Shown here: positions 34,117 to 43,550 of the stretch, piece after piece
Position numbering within the stretch: position 1 is the first letter of the stretch
Layout of the letters: each line of letters starts with the position of its first letter
DNA from: Novosphingobium fluoreni
GTDB taxonomy: Bacteria; Pseudomonadota; Alphaproteobacteria; Sphingomonadales; Sphingomonadaceae
Direction: 5' to 3'
Length of the DNA: 64,000 nt
NCBI RefSeq assembly: GCF_014196615.1
Contig: NZ_JACIDY010000005.1
Location: forward strand, 1 to 64,000
Translations under genes and position numbers: made by a program
Notes under the pieces: model-generated
Told to the model about the DNA's origin: nothing
Database searches by the model: none
The model's input: the letters and a program-made list of their open reading frames with translations, nothing else

Positions 34117-35111
34117 GCGCCACGCCTAAAGTCACCATCGGGATCAAGGCCTTGAACGAAGAGGCCCATATCGCGCAGGCTCTGGCGAGCGCTTGTGCCG
34201 CCGTCGCGCCGTTCGGGGGTGAAGTGATCTTGGCAGATAGCGGCTCGACCGATCGCACGATCGAGATTGCGCGAGGCTTTCCGGTTCGCATCCTGCAATT
34301 GGCCATCCCGGCGGAGAAGTCCTGCGGCACGGGCGCGCAGCTGGCATTTCAGCAGGCCAGCGGTGACTTCTTCTACCTCCTCGACGGCGACATGGTGTTG
34401 AAACCCGGATTTCTGGGTGCTGGCGTCGCCTTTTTGCAAGAGAACCCGCAGTTCGCCGCTGTCGGCGGACGCGTGTGCGAGGCGAACACCAACAGCATTG
34501 AATTCGAGCTGCGCGCGCAATCCGACGCCCAAAAAGGCTCCCGCGTGGCCGGGGAAGTGGACCGGCTGGACTGCGGCGGCCTGTATCGCGTGGCTGCGGT
34601 GCGGGAGGTGGGGTACTTTGCAGACCGCAATCTTCACGCTTTCGAGGAGTTCGAACTGGGTGCCCGCTTGCGATCGAAAGGCTGGAAGTTGGCGCGTATC
34701 GGCGTCGATGCAGTGGACCACTACGGTCATGTCGTCGCGGGGTACAAGCTGATGCTGCGCCGCCTGCGCTCGGGCTATGCCGGGGGGGCGGGCGAGGTCG
34801 TGCGCGCAGCCATCGGCCAGCGGCATTTCGGTCAGGTGCTGCGGGACTTCGCACAGTTGCGCTTTGGCATCGTGATCTACGCATGGTGGGTGCTGTTGGC
34901 GCTTTGCCTAGCGGGCGGTTGGCGGCTGGGACTGGCTGCGATCGTCGCGCTTCCTGTCGGTTACTTTTCCTGGCGACGGGGCGGGCTTCGACTGGGCCTA
35001 TACTCCCTGGCGACCTGGAACGTGAATGCCATCGGCCTGATCCAAGGCTTTTTCCGCCCGCGTCGTCCTGCGCTTGAGCCGATCGGCTGCAACGATCTGT
35101 CCGCGCGCTGA
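34113..35111 (+). CDS. Glycosyltransferase, GT2 (GT-A) family, membrane-associated
   Basis: The 332-residue protein has the GT2 entry VTIGIKALNEEAHIAQAL, ADSGSTDRT, and the metal-binding DxD-type motif LLDGDMV. The acceptor-site region is HAFEEFELGARLRSKGWKL. Two hydrophobic segments near the C-terminus (about 250-290 and 305-320) should attach it to the inner membrane. The sugar is not predictable by eye. The ATG overlaps the preceding GT4 stop by four bases and the next GT4 begins one base after its stop, so the three enzymes are likely made in step to assemble one repeat unit. Confidence 0.9.
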   Translation: MSATPKVTIGIKALNEEAHIAQALASACAAVAPFGGEVILADSGSTDRTIEIARGFPVRILQLAIPAEKSCGTGAQLAFQQASGDFFYLLDGDMVLKPGFLGAGVAFLQENPQFAAVGGRVCEANTNSIEFELRAQSDAQKGSRVAGEVDRLDCGGLYRVAAVREVGYFADRNLHAFEEFELGARLRSKGWKLARIGVDAVDHYGHVVAGYKLMLRRLRSGYAGGAGEVVRAAIGQRHFGQVLRDFAQLRFGIVIYAWWVLLALCLAGGWRLGLAAIVALPVGYFSWRRGGLRLGLYSLATWNVNAIGLIQGFFRPRRPALEPIGCNDLSAR

Positions 35112-35112
35112 G

Positions 35113-36219
35113 ATGGCGGGGGCCATTCACTTCGCGATGACGCATAGCGAGCCGGGTGGCTTACGCGAAATCTGGAACGATGCCGTCGCCGGTCTTGCAG
35201 CGCGAGGCCATTCCGTGCGCCGGTTTGTCCTCTACCCCAATCGTGACGCCGTGCAGCGCGATGCGGCGGCTGAGGAGGGCTGGCATCACGTGTTGGCTGC
35301 GAGGCCCTCGGGTTTGCTTGGTAACATCCGCTTGTTTGTCGCTCTGGTGCGCTATCTGCGCCGAGAGCAGCCTCGGGCAGTGATCACGGCGATGCCCTTG
35401 GCGAACGTCCTCATGCCGCTGGCGGTGCGCGTGGCGGGAACGGGGACGCGCGTCTACGTGTCTCACCACTCGCCCGCCGATACCCATAACCCGCTTCTGG
35501 CCCGGCTCGACCGGTGGACCGGTGGCATGCGGGAAGTCAGCGCGATCATCAGCGTATCCGATGCCGTGGCCCGCTCGCTGGATGGAGCACCCGCCGCCTA
35601 TCGGGCGAAGCGCGTGACCGTTCACAATGCGCTGCCCGAAAGCGTGGAACAGGCGATCGACCGATTGGTGGCGGTAGCGCGTCCGAAGGCGGTGGGGCGG
35701 ATCGTGGCCATGGGCCGGTTGAGCTATCAGAAGAACTATCCGATGCTCCTGCGCGCGATGGCCCAGGTTCCGGCCGGAACGCTTGACATCATCGGCGGTG
35801 GGGAGGACGAAGCGGCCCTTCGTGCGCTGACGCTCGAGTTGGGCATAGCGGATCGGGTGCGCTTCCTGGGCCAGATGACGCGGCAGCAGGCGCTGGCCCA
35901 TGCCGCCACCGCGCAAGTGTTCGCACAAGTTAGCCATTATGAGGGGCACAGCCTGGCCCTGGTGGAAGCGGCCAGGCTGGGATTGCCCCTGGTGGTGTCC
36001 GCGGTTCCGGTTCAGATGGAAGGTATCACCTCGCCATCGGGAGAGCATTGCGGAATCGCCGTCCCGATCGGGGACGATACCGCCCTGGCCACAGTCCTGA
36101 ACCGGCTGCTGGCGGACGAGGCCGATCGCGCACATTGGGCCAACCAGGCGCGATCCCTCGGCCTTACGGCGTGCCACGCGGTCATGATCGACGCCTACGA
36201 AAGGCTTGTGGCAGGGTGA
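35113..36219 (+). CDS. Glycosyltransferase, GT4 (GT-B) family
   Basis: The 368-residue protein starts with FAMTHSEPGGLREIWNDAVA and has GRIVAMGRLSYQKNYPMLL followed by QVSHYEGHSLALVEAARLG, the donor-binding E-x7-E pattern of GT4 retaining transferases. It is related in fold to the GT4 encoded two genes upstream but differs along its whole length, so it should use a different sugar or acceptor. The ATG at 35113 lies one base past the GT2 stop (TGAGATG). It closes the three-gene transferase run and is 106 bases upstream of the second Wzy-type gene. Confidence 0.9.
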   Translation: MAGAIHFAMTHSEPGGLREIWNDAVAGLAARGHSVRRFVLYPNRDAVQRDAAAEEGWHHVLAARPSGLLGNIRLFVALVRYLRREQPRAVITAMPLANVLMPLAVRVAGTGTRVYVSHHSPADTHNPLLARLDRWTGGMREVSAIISVSDAVARSLDGAPAAYRAKRVTVHNALPESVEQAIDRLVAVARPKAVGRIVAMGRLSYQKNYPMLLRAMAQVPAGTLDIIGGGEDEAALRALTLELGIADRVRFLGQMTRQQALAHAATAQVFAQVSHYEGHSLALVEAARLGLPLVVSAVPVQMEGITSPSGEHCGIAVPIGDDTALATVLNRLLADEADRAHWANQARSLGLTACHAVMIDAYERLVAG

Positions 36220-36325
36220 GATACTCGGTGCTATCAGGCCGGAATGTCGTGCCACGCTCGCCTGATCGCCACCAAGCCGATACGGGCGGCGGGTTCGTGA
36301 TCATTCTTGGACAAAGGCTGGTCTG

Positions 36326-37756
36326 ATGGCAACCGTGCTCCCCACTCAGCATGATTTTGCCGCGCAGGCCTTCGAGAGAGTCATGCGGTTGCGGCGGCTG
36401 ATTGCCTCGGTAGCCCTTTTCATTCTTTTGGAACTGTCCCTGGTTGGACTGGCTCCTTATGCGGATACCGTCGCGAGTGCGACGTCGCAGCAAGGCGATA
36501 TCGGGCGACAAGTGCTGATCCTGGGGGCGTTGGGTTTGTTGATGATCGCGCCGTCGAACGCGCGACCACCCATGGCCGTGCCGACGTCGATACTGATTCT
36601 TCTGGGCTATTGCCTGCTTACTTGTTTGTGGGCAATTGAACCGGCGCTGGCGATGCGGCGCCTAGCGCTCACCACCGCAGCTATCTGGATTGTCGTACGT
36701 TCCGTGGGTGATTTGGGAGCGGTGCGCACCCTGAACCTGATGCGGATCGTGCTGGTCGTCTTGTTGGTCGCCAATTTCGTATCGATCTATGCCACGCCCT
36801 TGGCAAAGCATCTGGCGACGGATGAATCCAGCATCATCGACGACTGGCGCGGCGTGATGTCGCACAAGAACGTTGCGGGCGTGGCCTGCTCGATGACGAT
36901 CCTGTTCTTCGCCTTCGATCGCACCAGCAGTCGTATGCCACCTTGGGTTCATGCCCTGGTGTTATCGGCAGCGACAGTCTTTTTGGTGATGTCGAACGCC
37001 AAGACATCGATTGGAATGGTCGTCATCGCTCTCGCCGCCGGGTTTGCGATGCAATTCTATAATCCGCGCCACCGTTCCATGGCTCTTCCGGCCGGGGTTA
37101 CGGCGGCCGGGCTGATTGTCCTATACGTCTTTATGTATTCCGGGATCATCGAGAGGATCTTGAACGATCCCTTCGCTCTGACCGGGCGTGGCTCGATCTG
37201 GCCCCCCTTGCTAGAGTATGCTGGTGACCATCTTTTGACCGGGTCAGGATTTGGGTCGTTCTGGCAGATCGGTGATCGCAGTCCGATTTTCGATTACGCC
37301 CGGGGATGGGTAGCGCATAACATTGGCAGCGGTCACAACGGATATCTCGATCTGTTGGTGACGATCGGACTGCCTGGCCTGGTCCTGGCGGTGGCGGTGC
37401 TGCTGGTCTGGCCGATGATCCGCCTGCTCTGCAGCCTCAGCATAAGTCGGCCGCGCCGGGCACTGCTGTGTTCGATCCTGGTATTTTGCGCGGGCTCGAA
37501 CATCACGGAGTCCACGCTGCTGGATCGTACGGCCGTGGTGGAGATATTTCTGGTCATCGCCGTCGTGTTGATCCACCGCTTGTCGGACCAGAGCGCGGGC
37601 GCGCACCAGTACCTTCGCGAGCGGATGATCCGCCTGGCGACGCGAAACAGCTTCAAGGCGATCCGGTCTAGAATTGCTACAGGCGATTGGAGCCGGCCGG
37701 GCGCGGTTCGCGATGCCGCCGGCACGCCGGAACCTGCGGAAGATCGCATCGGGTGA
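36326..37756 (+). CDS. Wzy/O-antigen-ligase-family membrane protein, copy 2
   Basis: The 476-residue polytopic protein is a paralogue of the one encoded at 27985-29382: it has DWRGVMSHKNVAG, LTGRGSIWPPLLEYAG, GSGFGSFWQIGDRSPIFDYA and GSGHNGYLDLLV at the same relative positions. About ten membrane helices are followed by a cytoplasmic tail of some 60 residues. It is a candidate polymerase or ligase for the polysaccharide made by the adjacent transferases. The stop overlaps the GTG start of the flippase gene (GTGA), which fits a Wzy-Wzx pair. No clear ribosome-binding site is seen at ATG 36326, but the 106-base gap upstream could hold a promoter. Confidence 0.88.
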   Translation: MATVLPTQHDFAAQAFERVMRLRRLIASVALFILLELSLVGLAPYADTVASATSQQGDIGRQVLILGALGLLMIAPSNARPPMAVPTSILILLGYCLLTCLWAIEPALAMRRLALTTAAIWIVVRSVGDLGAVRTLNLMRIVLVVLLVANFVSIYATPLAKHLATDESSIIDDWRGVMSHKNVAGVACSMTILFFAFDRTSSRMPPWVHALVLSAATVFLVMSNAKTSIGMVVIALAAGFAMQFYNPRHRSMALPAGVTAAGLIVLYVFMYSGIIERILNDPFALTGRGSIWPPLLEYAGDHLLTGSGFGSFWQIGDRSPIFDYARGWVAHNIGSGHNGYLDLLVTIGLPGLVLAVAVLLVWPMIRLLCSLSISRPRRALLCSILVFCAGSNITESTLLDRTAVVEIFLVIAVVLIHRLSDQSAGAHQYLRERMIRLATRNSFKAIRSRIATGDWSRPGAVRDAAGTPEPAEDRIG

Positions 37757-39015
37757 TCGCTGCCGACGCCGCGTCCTGGCGCGGACGGATACAGTGGTAC
37801 GCTACTGCGGCCGCAGGGCCGATGGCATCGGCGGCGGTTCAATTCCTGCTTTCCCTCACCCTCCTGGCGAGTCTTCCGGTGGCGGAGTTCGGGCGGCTGT
37901 CTTTCACGTTTGTCGTTTCACAGTTCAGCGTCGGGGTGTGGGCTGCGCTGTTTACTTCGCCCCTCCTGGTGCTGTCGGCACAAGCCGCTGCCGGTTCTGG
38001 CTCGGCGCATGACGAGCTTGAGGGCGTGCGTGCTATGGCCTGGCTGGCTCTGGCGCCAGCAGGGCTGATCTTCCTGGCCATCGCGCTCGCTGTTGGCTTG
38101 GGCACGGCCTCGGCGCTGCTGTTTGCCACCTACGGCACTTTGGTGCTGATCCGGCAATACGCGCGTGTACAGGCGACCGCACAGGGTCGTTATCGGAGGG
38201 CGATGGCCTCCGATCTGGTCTACAGCGCCGTGCTGCTGGGCGGCGTCATCGTGCTGTCCGTCCTGCCCCGCACCGGTGAGCAAAGCGCGCTGGCGTTGCT
38301 TGCGGCGGCTGTGTTGAGTGGCTTGGCGCCGCTCCTCATTTCTCGGCGTGAACCCCGCGTTCGGCGCGGCGCTCCACGCCACTATGCCACAGTTTGGCAT
38401 CGCGATGCGCGCTGGTCGCTGGTGGGGGTGATCAGCACGGAGGCGACGGTCAACAGTCACAGCTATATCGTGACGGCGCTACTGGGGCCTCGCGCCTTTG
38501 CGCCGATCGCTGCGACCGTGCTGTTCATCCGCCCGGTGACGGTGGCCGTCAACGCACTTGTAGAGTTTGAGCGAGCCCGAGCGGCGCATCGCATCGCCCG
38601 CGGCGAGTTTGCTGCGCTTGCCACTGCCCGGCTGCATCTGCGCCTGCTGCTGCTGGCGATCTGGGCGGCGACGATCGTGCTGGCCGGCCTGGTCATCACA
38701 TTTGCGCCCAAGCCATACATGGTCGGCAAGTTCGGCCTGGGCGTCGTGCTGGCCGGCATCGGTTTGTGGCTGGCGGTGGCCCTGGCGCGATTGCTTCATG
38801 CGCCGGAGGGTGTGATCCTGCTAGCGGCGGGGCGCTTTCGCCAGTTGGCCTGGATCAGTGGCTGGACCGCCGTCCTTTCGATCGGGGCAGTGCTGATCCT
38901 GGTGTTCACGGTCAGTCCGGTTATCTCGATCGCCGGTATCGTGCTGGGAGAAGGTGTGTTCGCGTTCGCTGCGTGGCGAGCGACTACCCGTTTCCTGGCG
39001 CGTCCTTCGACCTAG
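37753..39015 (+). CDS. Polysaccharide flippase-like membrane protein (Wzx/MATE type)
   Basis: This 420-residue protein has about twelve predicted membrane helices with few charged residues in them. The start (RIQWYATAAAGPMASAAVQF) and the first helices resemble PST/MATE-type flippases that move undecaprenyl-linked repeat units from the cytoplasmic to the periplasmic face. It is the only flippase-like gene in the window. The start GTG 37753 overlaps the Wzy stop (GTGA), with GGAAG about 9 bases upstream. Assignment rests on topology and position as well as weak motif similarity, so a different membrane transporter role cannot be excluded. Confidence 0.72.
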   Translation: MIAADAASWRGRIQWYATAAAGPMASAAVQFLLSLTLLASLPVAEFGRLSFTFVVSQFSVGVWAALFTSPLLVLSAQAAAGSGSAHDELEGVRAMAWLALAPAGLIFLAIALAVGLGTASALLFATYGTLVLIRQYARVQATAQGRYRRAMASDLVYSAVLLGGVIVLSVLPRTGEQSALALLAAAVLSGLAPLLISRREPRVRRGAPRHYATVWHRDARWSLVGVISTEATVNSHSYIVTALLGPRAFAPIAATVLFIRPVTVAVNALVEFERARAAHRIARGEFAALATARLHLRLLLLAIWAATIVLAGLVITFAPKPYMVGKFGLGVVLAGIGLWLAVALARLLHAPEGVILLAAGRFRQLAWISGWTAVLSIGAVLILVFTVSPVISIAGIVLGEGVFAFAAWRATTRFLARPST

Positions 39016-39158
39016 GGTTTATCCTGAACGATGGTGTGCTACGACAGATGCCGAGAGGCCATGCGGCCAGCGAATGGAGCTGCGGGTTGAACGAGGCGAG
39101 ATCGGAATTTCCCGCATCCCAGATAGCGTCCCCGATAGCGCCGGGTTCGCCTGCGACG

Positions 39159-39929
39159 ATGGCCGACCCGCAGATCGCAAGATTGACGATCGGCGGCCTG
39201 CCTATCGTTCGGCTCACTCGCGCGCATATGGCGCAACTGATGCTGGTGGATGTCGCGCAAGTGCGCAGCAGAGTCCGGTCGCTGCCCCGTCTGCTGACAT
39301 CGGCCAACGGCAGCGTCGTCGCCGACTATCACCGCAACGTGGCCTTGCGGGCGGCCATGGACAAGATGGACCTGATCGATGCCGACGGCATGCCGCTGGT
39401 GTTCGCCAGCCGCATCTTCTGCAAGCATCCGCTGACAGAACGCGCGGCGACGACCGACTTTCTGCTCGACGCCTGCGCGGTGGCGGCGCAAAATCAGGTG
39501 CGCTTCTTCTTTCTGGGCGCGCGCCCCGGTGTCGCCGCGCGCGCTGCCGAGCATTTGCGCTACCGCTTTCCGGATCTCCAGATCGCGGGCACCCGCAATG
39601 GCTATTTCAAGGACGCCGATCTGGCAGAGATATGCCGCCAGGTGCGCGATGCCGGTACCGACGTGTTGTGGCTTGGCCTTGGTACGCCGCGCCAGGAAGA
39701 GATCGCCGTCGCCATGCGTGAGATGCTGGGCGGTGTCGCCTGGGTGCGTACGTGCGGGGGCCTTTTCGATCATTACGGCGGCGGCGTGTCGCGCGCGCCG
39801 TACTGGATGCAGGTGCTGGGGCTGGAGTGGCTCTATCGCGGTGCGCGCGAGCCGCTGCGGCTTGGTTGGCGCTACCTCGTGACCAATCCGATCGCGGTTT
39901 ACTACCTGCTCACCCGCACGCGCGATTGA
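39159..39929 (+). CDS. WecB/TagA/CpsF-family glycosyltransferase (GT26)
   Basis: This roughly 256-residue protein has the GT26 layout: an N-terminal TIGGLPIVRLTRA stretch, TSANGSVVADYHRN, DLIDADGMPLVFASR and FFFLGARPGVAARAA, then GTRNGYFKD, LWLGLGTPRQEEIAVA and CGGLFDHYGGG. GT26 enzymes such as TagA and WecG add a sugar, often an acidic or N-acetyl one, onto a lipid-linked acceptor. The start is uncertain: ATG 39159 is used because conserved sequence begins just after it, but TTG 39087 (with GGAG upstream) and ATG 39048 are in frame. It lies between the flippase and the GH74-like gene. Confidence 0.85.
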   Translation: MADPQIARLTIGGLPIVRLTRAHMAQLMLVDVAQVRSRVRSLPRLLTSANGSVVADYHRNVALRAAMDKMDLIDADGMPLVFASRIFCKHPLTERAATTDFLLDACAVAAQNQVRFFFLGARPGVAARAAEHLRYRFPDLQIAGTRNGYFKDADLAEICRQVRDAGTDVLWLGLGTPRQEEIAVAMREMLGGVAWVRTCGGLFDHYGGGVSRAPYWMQVLGLEWLYRGAREPLRLGWRYLVTNPIAVYYLLTRTRD

Positions 39930-39959
39930 CCTTCGCGCCGACACGCTGATGAGGAACCG

Positions 39960-42389
39960 ATGCCCCCACGCGACCGCCGCTCGATCCGCTATGACCAGTT
40001 CGCAAAGCCGCAAAAGCGCTGGCCGCGGCTGATGGCCTACATCGGCATTCCGCTCGTTCTCGCCGGTACGCTGGCCGGAGCAGCCTACGTCAAGCTGCAC
40101 CGCCACGATCCCGAATCGCTCGACACCACGCCCCCTGTGGCTCTGATCAAGGCGAGTGGTCCGGTGCAGGGCGAGACCTATGCCTGGAAGCATGTGGCCA
40201 TCGGTGGTGGCGGCTTTATTGTGGGCCTGTCGATGGATGCGGCTGGCAAAACCTTCGTCGCCCGTACCGACGTTTACGGCGCATATATCTGGAGCGACAA
40301 GGACAACCGCTGGCATCAGCTGGTCACGGCGGCGGCGATGCCGGCCGGTGACCGGGTTCAGGATGGACTGGCGCGCGGTGCCTACGAAGTGGTTGTCGCC
40401 CCGTCCGATCCGAACCGCATTTACCTCGCGATCAAGGGTATGGTCTACCGCTCCGACGATCGCGGCGCGCACTTCACCGCGGCGCAGACCGGGCCCTTCC
40501 CGGTGGAATGGGACGCGAACAGCCAATGGCGCTTTGCCGGGCCCTTCCTCGCCGTCGATCCCGGCAATCCGGACATCGTTCTGCTCGGCACGCCGGGGCG
40601 GGGGCTATGGCGCAGCAGCGATGGCGGTCGCACGTGGCAGCAAGTGGCGAGCATGCCGGTCAACAAGGACCGCGCGCCCGACCCAGGCGTGCAATCCCCC
40701 GGTAGCCAGATCTGGTTCGAGCCGGGCCGCGAAGGTCGGACGACGGGCCGGGTCTTCGCGTTTGCTTCCGGCATCGGCATGTTCGTCTCGACCGATCGCG
40801 GCGCAACCTTCAGGCCCCTCGGCGATGGCGGGCAGCACCCGACCAGCCTCAGCCGGGGGGGCTTTGCCCGCAATGGAGACTTTTTCGCCGCTGACCTGGA
40901 AGGCAAGCGCGTCTGGTCCTACCGGCAAGCCGATGGCTGGCACGATCTGGTGCAAGAGGGCAAACTTGCCGCGCTGAATTACCAGTCCCTGGCGGCTGAC
41001 AGTCGCACCGATCGCATCATCGCGCTGGACGAGGGCGGCAACGGCTTCCTCAGCCCCGATGGCGGCAAGACATGGTCGAACATAACGCATTCGGCCAGCG
41101 TGGGCGAAGGCGATCCGCCCTGGCTGAAGGTGGCTGACCTGCCGTTCTTCGCCACCGGGTCGATCATGTTCGACCCCGCCCGGCCGGATCGGATCTGGGC
41201 GGCGCACGGTGTGGGCGTATTCCGCGCCGATCTGACCGGGGGTGACACAAATCTTGCCTGGGTCAGCCAGACGCGCGGCATCGAGGAACTTGCCGCCAAC
41301 GATGTGGTGCAGACGCCAGGCCATGCGCCAGTCTTCGCCGCCTGGGATTTCGGCATGCACATCAAGCATGACCTGAACGCCTATTCCACGCGCTTCTCGC
41401 CCGATCGGGGGTTCATCGCCGTGCAGCAACTGGACTGGTCGCCGGCGGACACCAGTTTCCTCGTCACCAACGCCAGCGATACACGGCCCTGCTGTGCTGA
41501 GGACGGCAACGCGGTGATGGCGGGCACCAGCATCGATGGCGGCAGCACCTGGTCCAAATTCCCGACTTTGCCAACACCGCCGGGGACAAAGGCGGACGAT
41601 CCGTGGCGGATGGCGTTCGGCACGATCGCGGTCTCCGCCAGTGATCCCGATAACATCGTCTGGGCTCCGGCGCAGAACCGCGCGCCCTTCTTCACCAAGG
41701 ATCGCGGACGCACGTGGGAGCAGGTCAGGCTATCAGGCGCGCAGGGGGATAACTACGGCTCCTTTCAGAACAACTGGTACCAGCGCAAGACCCTGGCGGC
41801 TGACAAGACCAGCGGCGGCGTGTTCTATCTCTACCACAGCGGCGAAGCGCCGAATGCGGCATTGGCTGGACTGTGGCGTTCGCCCGATGGTGGGTTGAAC
41901 TGGGAGCATGTGTTCGCCGGTGAGATTGCGCCCGGTAGCAATTCGGCGGCGAAGCTGCGGTCGGTACCGGGCAAGGCGGGGCACTTGTTTTTCACTACGG
42001 GCACCGCCGATAATCGCTCGCCATTGATGCGCAGTACCGATGGCGGGAGGACTTGGAGCAAGGTTGCCAATCTCGGTCGCGTGGATGATGTCGCCTTCGG
42101 CAAGGCGGCGGCGGGCGCGGCTTACCCGGCGATCTACATCTCCGGTCAGGTCAACGGCTCCTACGGCGTGTGGCGCTCTATCGATAACGCGGCGACTTGG
42201 CAGCGATTAGCCGATTTTCCCATGGGCACGCTCGATCAGGTGACGGTGATGGCCGCCGATCCGGACGTTTTTGGGCGCGTTTACCTGGGCTACAGAGGCT
42301 CGGGCTGGATCTGGGGCGAGCCGGCATCGTGCAAGGCCTCACCTCTGTCCGCTTTTGCGATTAGCCAGTGCTTTGCCGTCGCGCGTTGA
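39960..42389 (+). CDS. Membrane-anchored GH74-like beta-propeller protein
   Basis: The 809-residue protein has a cytoplasmic tail and one membrane helix (about 25-43), so the rest lies in the periplasm. The soluble part consists of many sialidase/BNR-type repeats (SSDGGRTW, SPDGGKTW, TKDRGRTW, STDGGRTW) of a double beta-propeller. The stretch VAIGGGGFIVGLSMD to ARTDVYGAYIW matches the start of GH74 glucanases. Two aspartates sit where the GH74 catalytic pair is expected, Asp104 in ARTDVYG and Asp463 in AWDFGMHIKHD. GH74 enzymes cut beta-1,4-glucan backbones such as xyloglucan. Inside this locus it could trim or release the polysaccharide. The substrate is inferred, not shown. Confidence 0.75.
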   Translation: MPPRDRRSIRYDQFAKPQKRWPRLMAYIGIPLVLAGTLAGAAYVKLHRHDPESLDTTPPVALIKASGPVQGETYAWKHVAIGGGGFIVGLSMDAAGKTFVARTDVYGAYIWSDKDNRWHQLVTAAAMPAGDRVQDGLARGAYEVVVAPSDPNRIYLAIKGMVYRSDDRGAHFTAAQTGPFPVEWDANSQWRFAGPFLAVDPGNPDIVLLGTPGRGLWRSSDGGRTWQQVASMPVNKDRAPDPGVQSPGSQIWFEPGREGRTTGRVFAFASGIGMFVSTDRGATFRPLGDGGQHPTSLSRGGFARNGDFFAADLEGKRVWSYRQADGWHDLVQEGKLAALNYQSLAADSRTDRIIALDEGGNGFLSPDGGKTWSNITHSASVGEGDPPWLKVADLPFFATGSIMFDPARPDRIWAAHGVGVFRADLTGGDTNLAWVSQTRGIEELAANDVVQTPGHAPVFAAWDFGMHIKHDLNAYSTRFSPDRGFIAVQQLDWSPADTSFLVTNASDTRPCCAEDGNAVMAGTSIDGGSTWSKFPTLPTPPGTKADDPWRMAFGTIAVSASDPDNIVWAPAQNRAPFFTKDRGRTWEQVRLSGAQGDNYGSFQNNWYQRKTLAADKTSGGVFYLYHSGEAPNAALAGLWRSPDGGLNWEHVFAGEIAPGSNSAAKLRSVPGKAGHLFFTTGTADNRSPLMRSTDGGRTWSKVANLGRVDDVAFGKAAAGAAYPAIYISGQVNGSYGVWRSIDNAATWQRLADFPMGTLDQVTVMAADPDVFGRVYLGYRGSGWIWGEPASCKASPLSAFAISQCFAVAR

Positions 42390-42391
42390 GG

Positions 42392-43432
42392 CTAGGGGGA
42401 AGCCGGGCGGTGGCGTCGCAAAGGCGGCACAGCCCGCAGCCAGCGGCTCATCGGCTTCTCGACGTAGTGGTGGAAGGGGATCGAGATCAGGACGCTGAGG
42501 ATTATCGAACTGACGACCTCCAGCCAAGGCGCCTGCGGGCCGGCCACCCGGCTGATCACGACGATCGATGCCGCCACGAAATACATGTGCGTCAGATACA
42601 TGGCGTAGGACGCATCCCCCAGGGTCAGCCCGATCCGGGACACCGGGATGCGATGTTCGACGCATAGCCCCAGTGCGATCAGCGATGCGGAGGCAAGGGT
42701 GAACATCGCATCTGTCTTGGGCCCGAGCGGCGGATCGGCGGGCATGGCAAAGCCCAGCACGATGAAGGTGATCGCGCTCGCGATCCAGAACAGCGCCATG
42801 CGGGGGTCCTTTATCAGCCATGAGCCTCGCAGGAAAAGCATGCCGATGCCCATGCCCAGCGCGAAAGTGAGCAACAGTTCTTCGGTGTAGAAGCGCGGTA
42901 TGGCGCTTTGAAACGGTATCAGCGCGCCGATGAGTGTGAGCACCACGAACAGCATGGCGATCACCGCCACGCGCCGGCCCACGCTGAGTGACGCCGCCAG
43001 TGCGAACAGCACATAGAAGAACATCTCGTAGTTCAGCGTCCACCCCAGCTTCATCAACGGCACCAACTCGCCATTTTCGCGGGCGTAAGGGATGAACAGC
43101 AGCGACTTGGCCAACTGCGCCCATGAGAACGTGGTGTTCTTGAGGAACGCTGGCGCCACGACCGCGAGCAGCGCGACTCCGATGGTCACCAGCCAGTACA
43201 GCGGCACGATCCGTTCGATCCGGCGGCGCAGAAAGCGGCCACCGTTGAACGGGCCCTGCCCGGTATTATAGACCATGATGAAGCCACTGATGACGAAAAA
43301 AAGTAGCACCCCAAACGATCCCAGTCGCCGATAGGTAGCGTCAACGTAATCGATGGGGTGGAGCAGCGCATGCGCAACGACAACCATCAGGGCCGCGACA
43401 CCGCGCAAGTACTGGATCGGGAGTATCCTCAT
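42392..43432 (-). CDS. Acyltransferase-3 family membrane protein
   Basis: The 346-residue protein has about ten membrane helices and the acyltransferase-3 pattern IQYLRGVAALMVVVAHA, with the invariant RGxAA and His near the start, then FFVISGFIMVY and RRRIERIVPLYW. It is close in layout to ExoZ-type acetyl transferases of exopolysaccharide loci, without an SGNH domain. It should add an acyl group to a sugar of the polysaccharide. Its stop is 3 bases from that of the convergent GH74-like gene. A second, related gene follows on the same strand. Confidence 0.88.
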   Translation of the reverse strand: MRILPIQYLRGVAALMVVVAHALLHPIDYVDATYRRLGSFGVLLFFVISGFIMVYNTGQGPFNGGRFLRRRIERIVPLYWLVTIGVALLAVVAPAFLKNTTFSWAQLAKSLLFIPYARENGELVPLMKLGWTLNYEMFFYVLFALAASLSVGRRVAVIAMLFVVLTLIGALIPFQSAIPRFYTEELLLTFALGMGIGMLFLRGSWLIKDPRMALFWIASAITFIVLGFAMPADPPLGPKTDAMFTLASASLIALGLCVEHRIPVSRIGLTLGDASYAMYLTHMYFVAASIVVISRVAGPQAPWLEVVSSIILSVLISIPFHHYVEKPMSRWLRAVPPLRRHRPASP

Positions 43433-43550
43433 GCGGCCCGATGGCTTTCGTTGTTAAGCAAGACCATTGCGCTGGTGTGCCATCGTGTCCAGCCCGAGCT
43501 CGGGCAATATATAAATGGGTCCTGTTCCGGCACGCTAACGCTGCGTGGGT

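Noticed and set aside
39039..40526. 495-codon minus-strand frame opposite the GT26 and GH74-like genes
   Set aside because: It is antisense to clear family motifs and has His/Arg-rich composition typical of a shadow frame.
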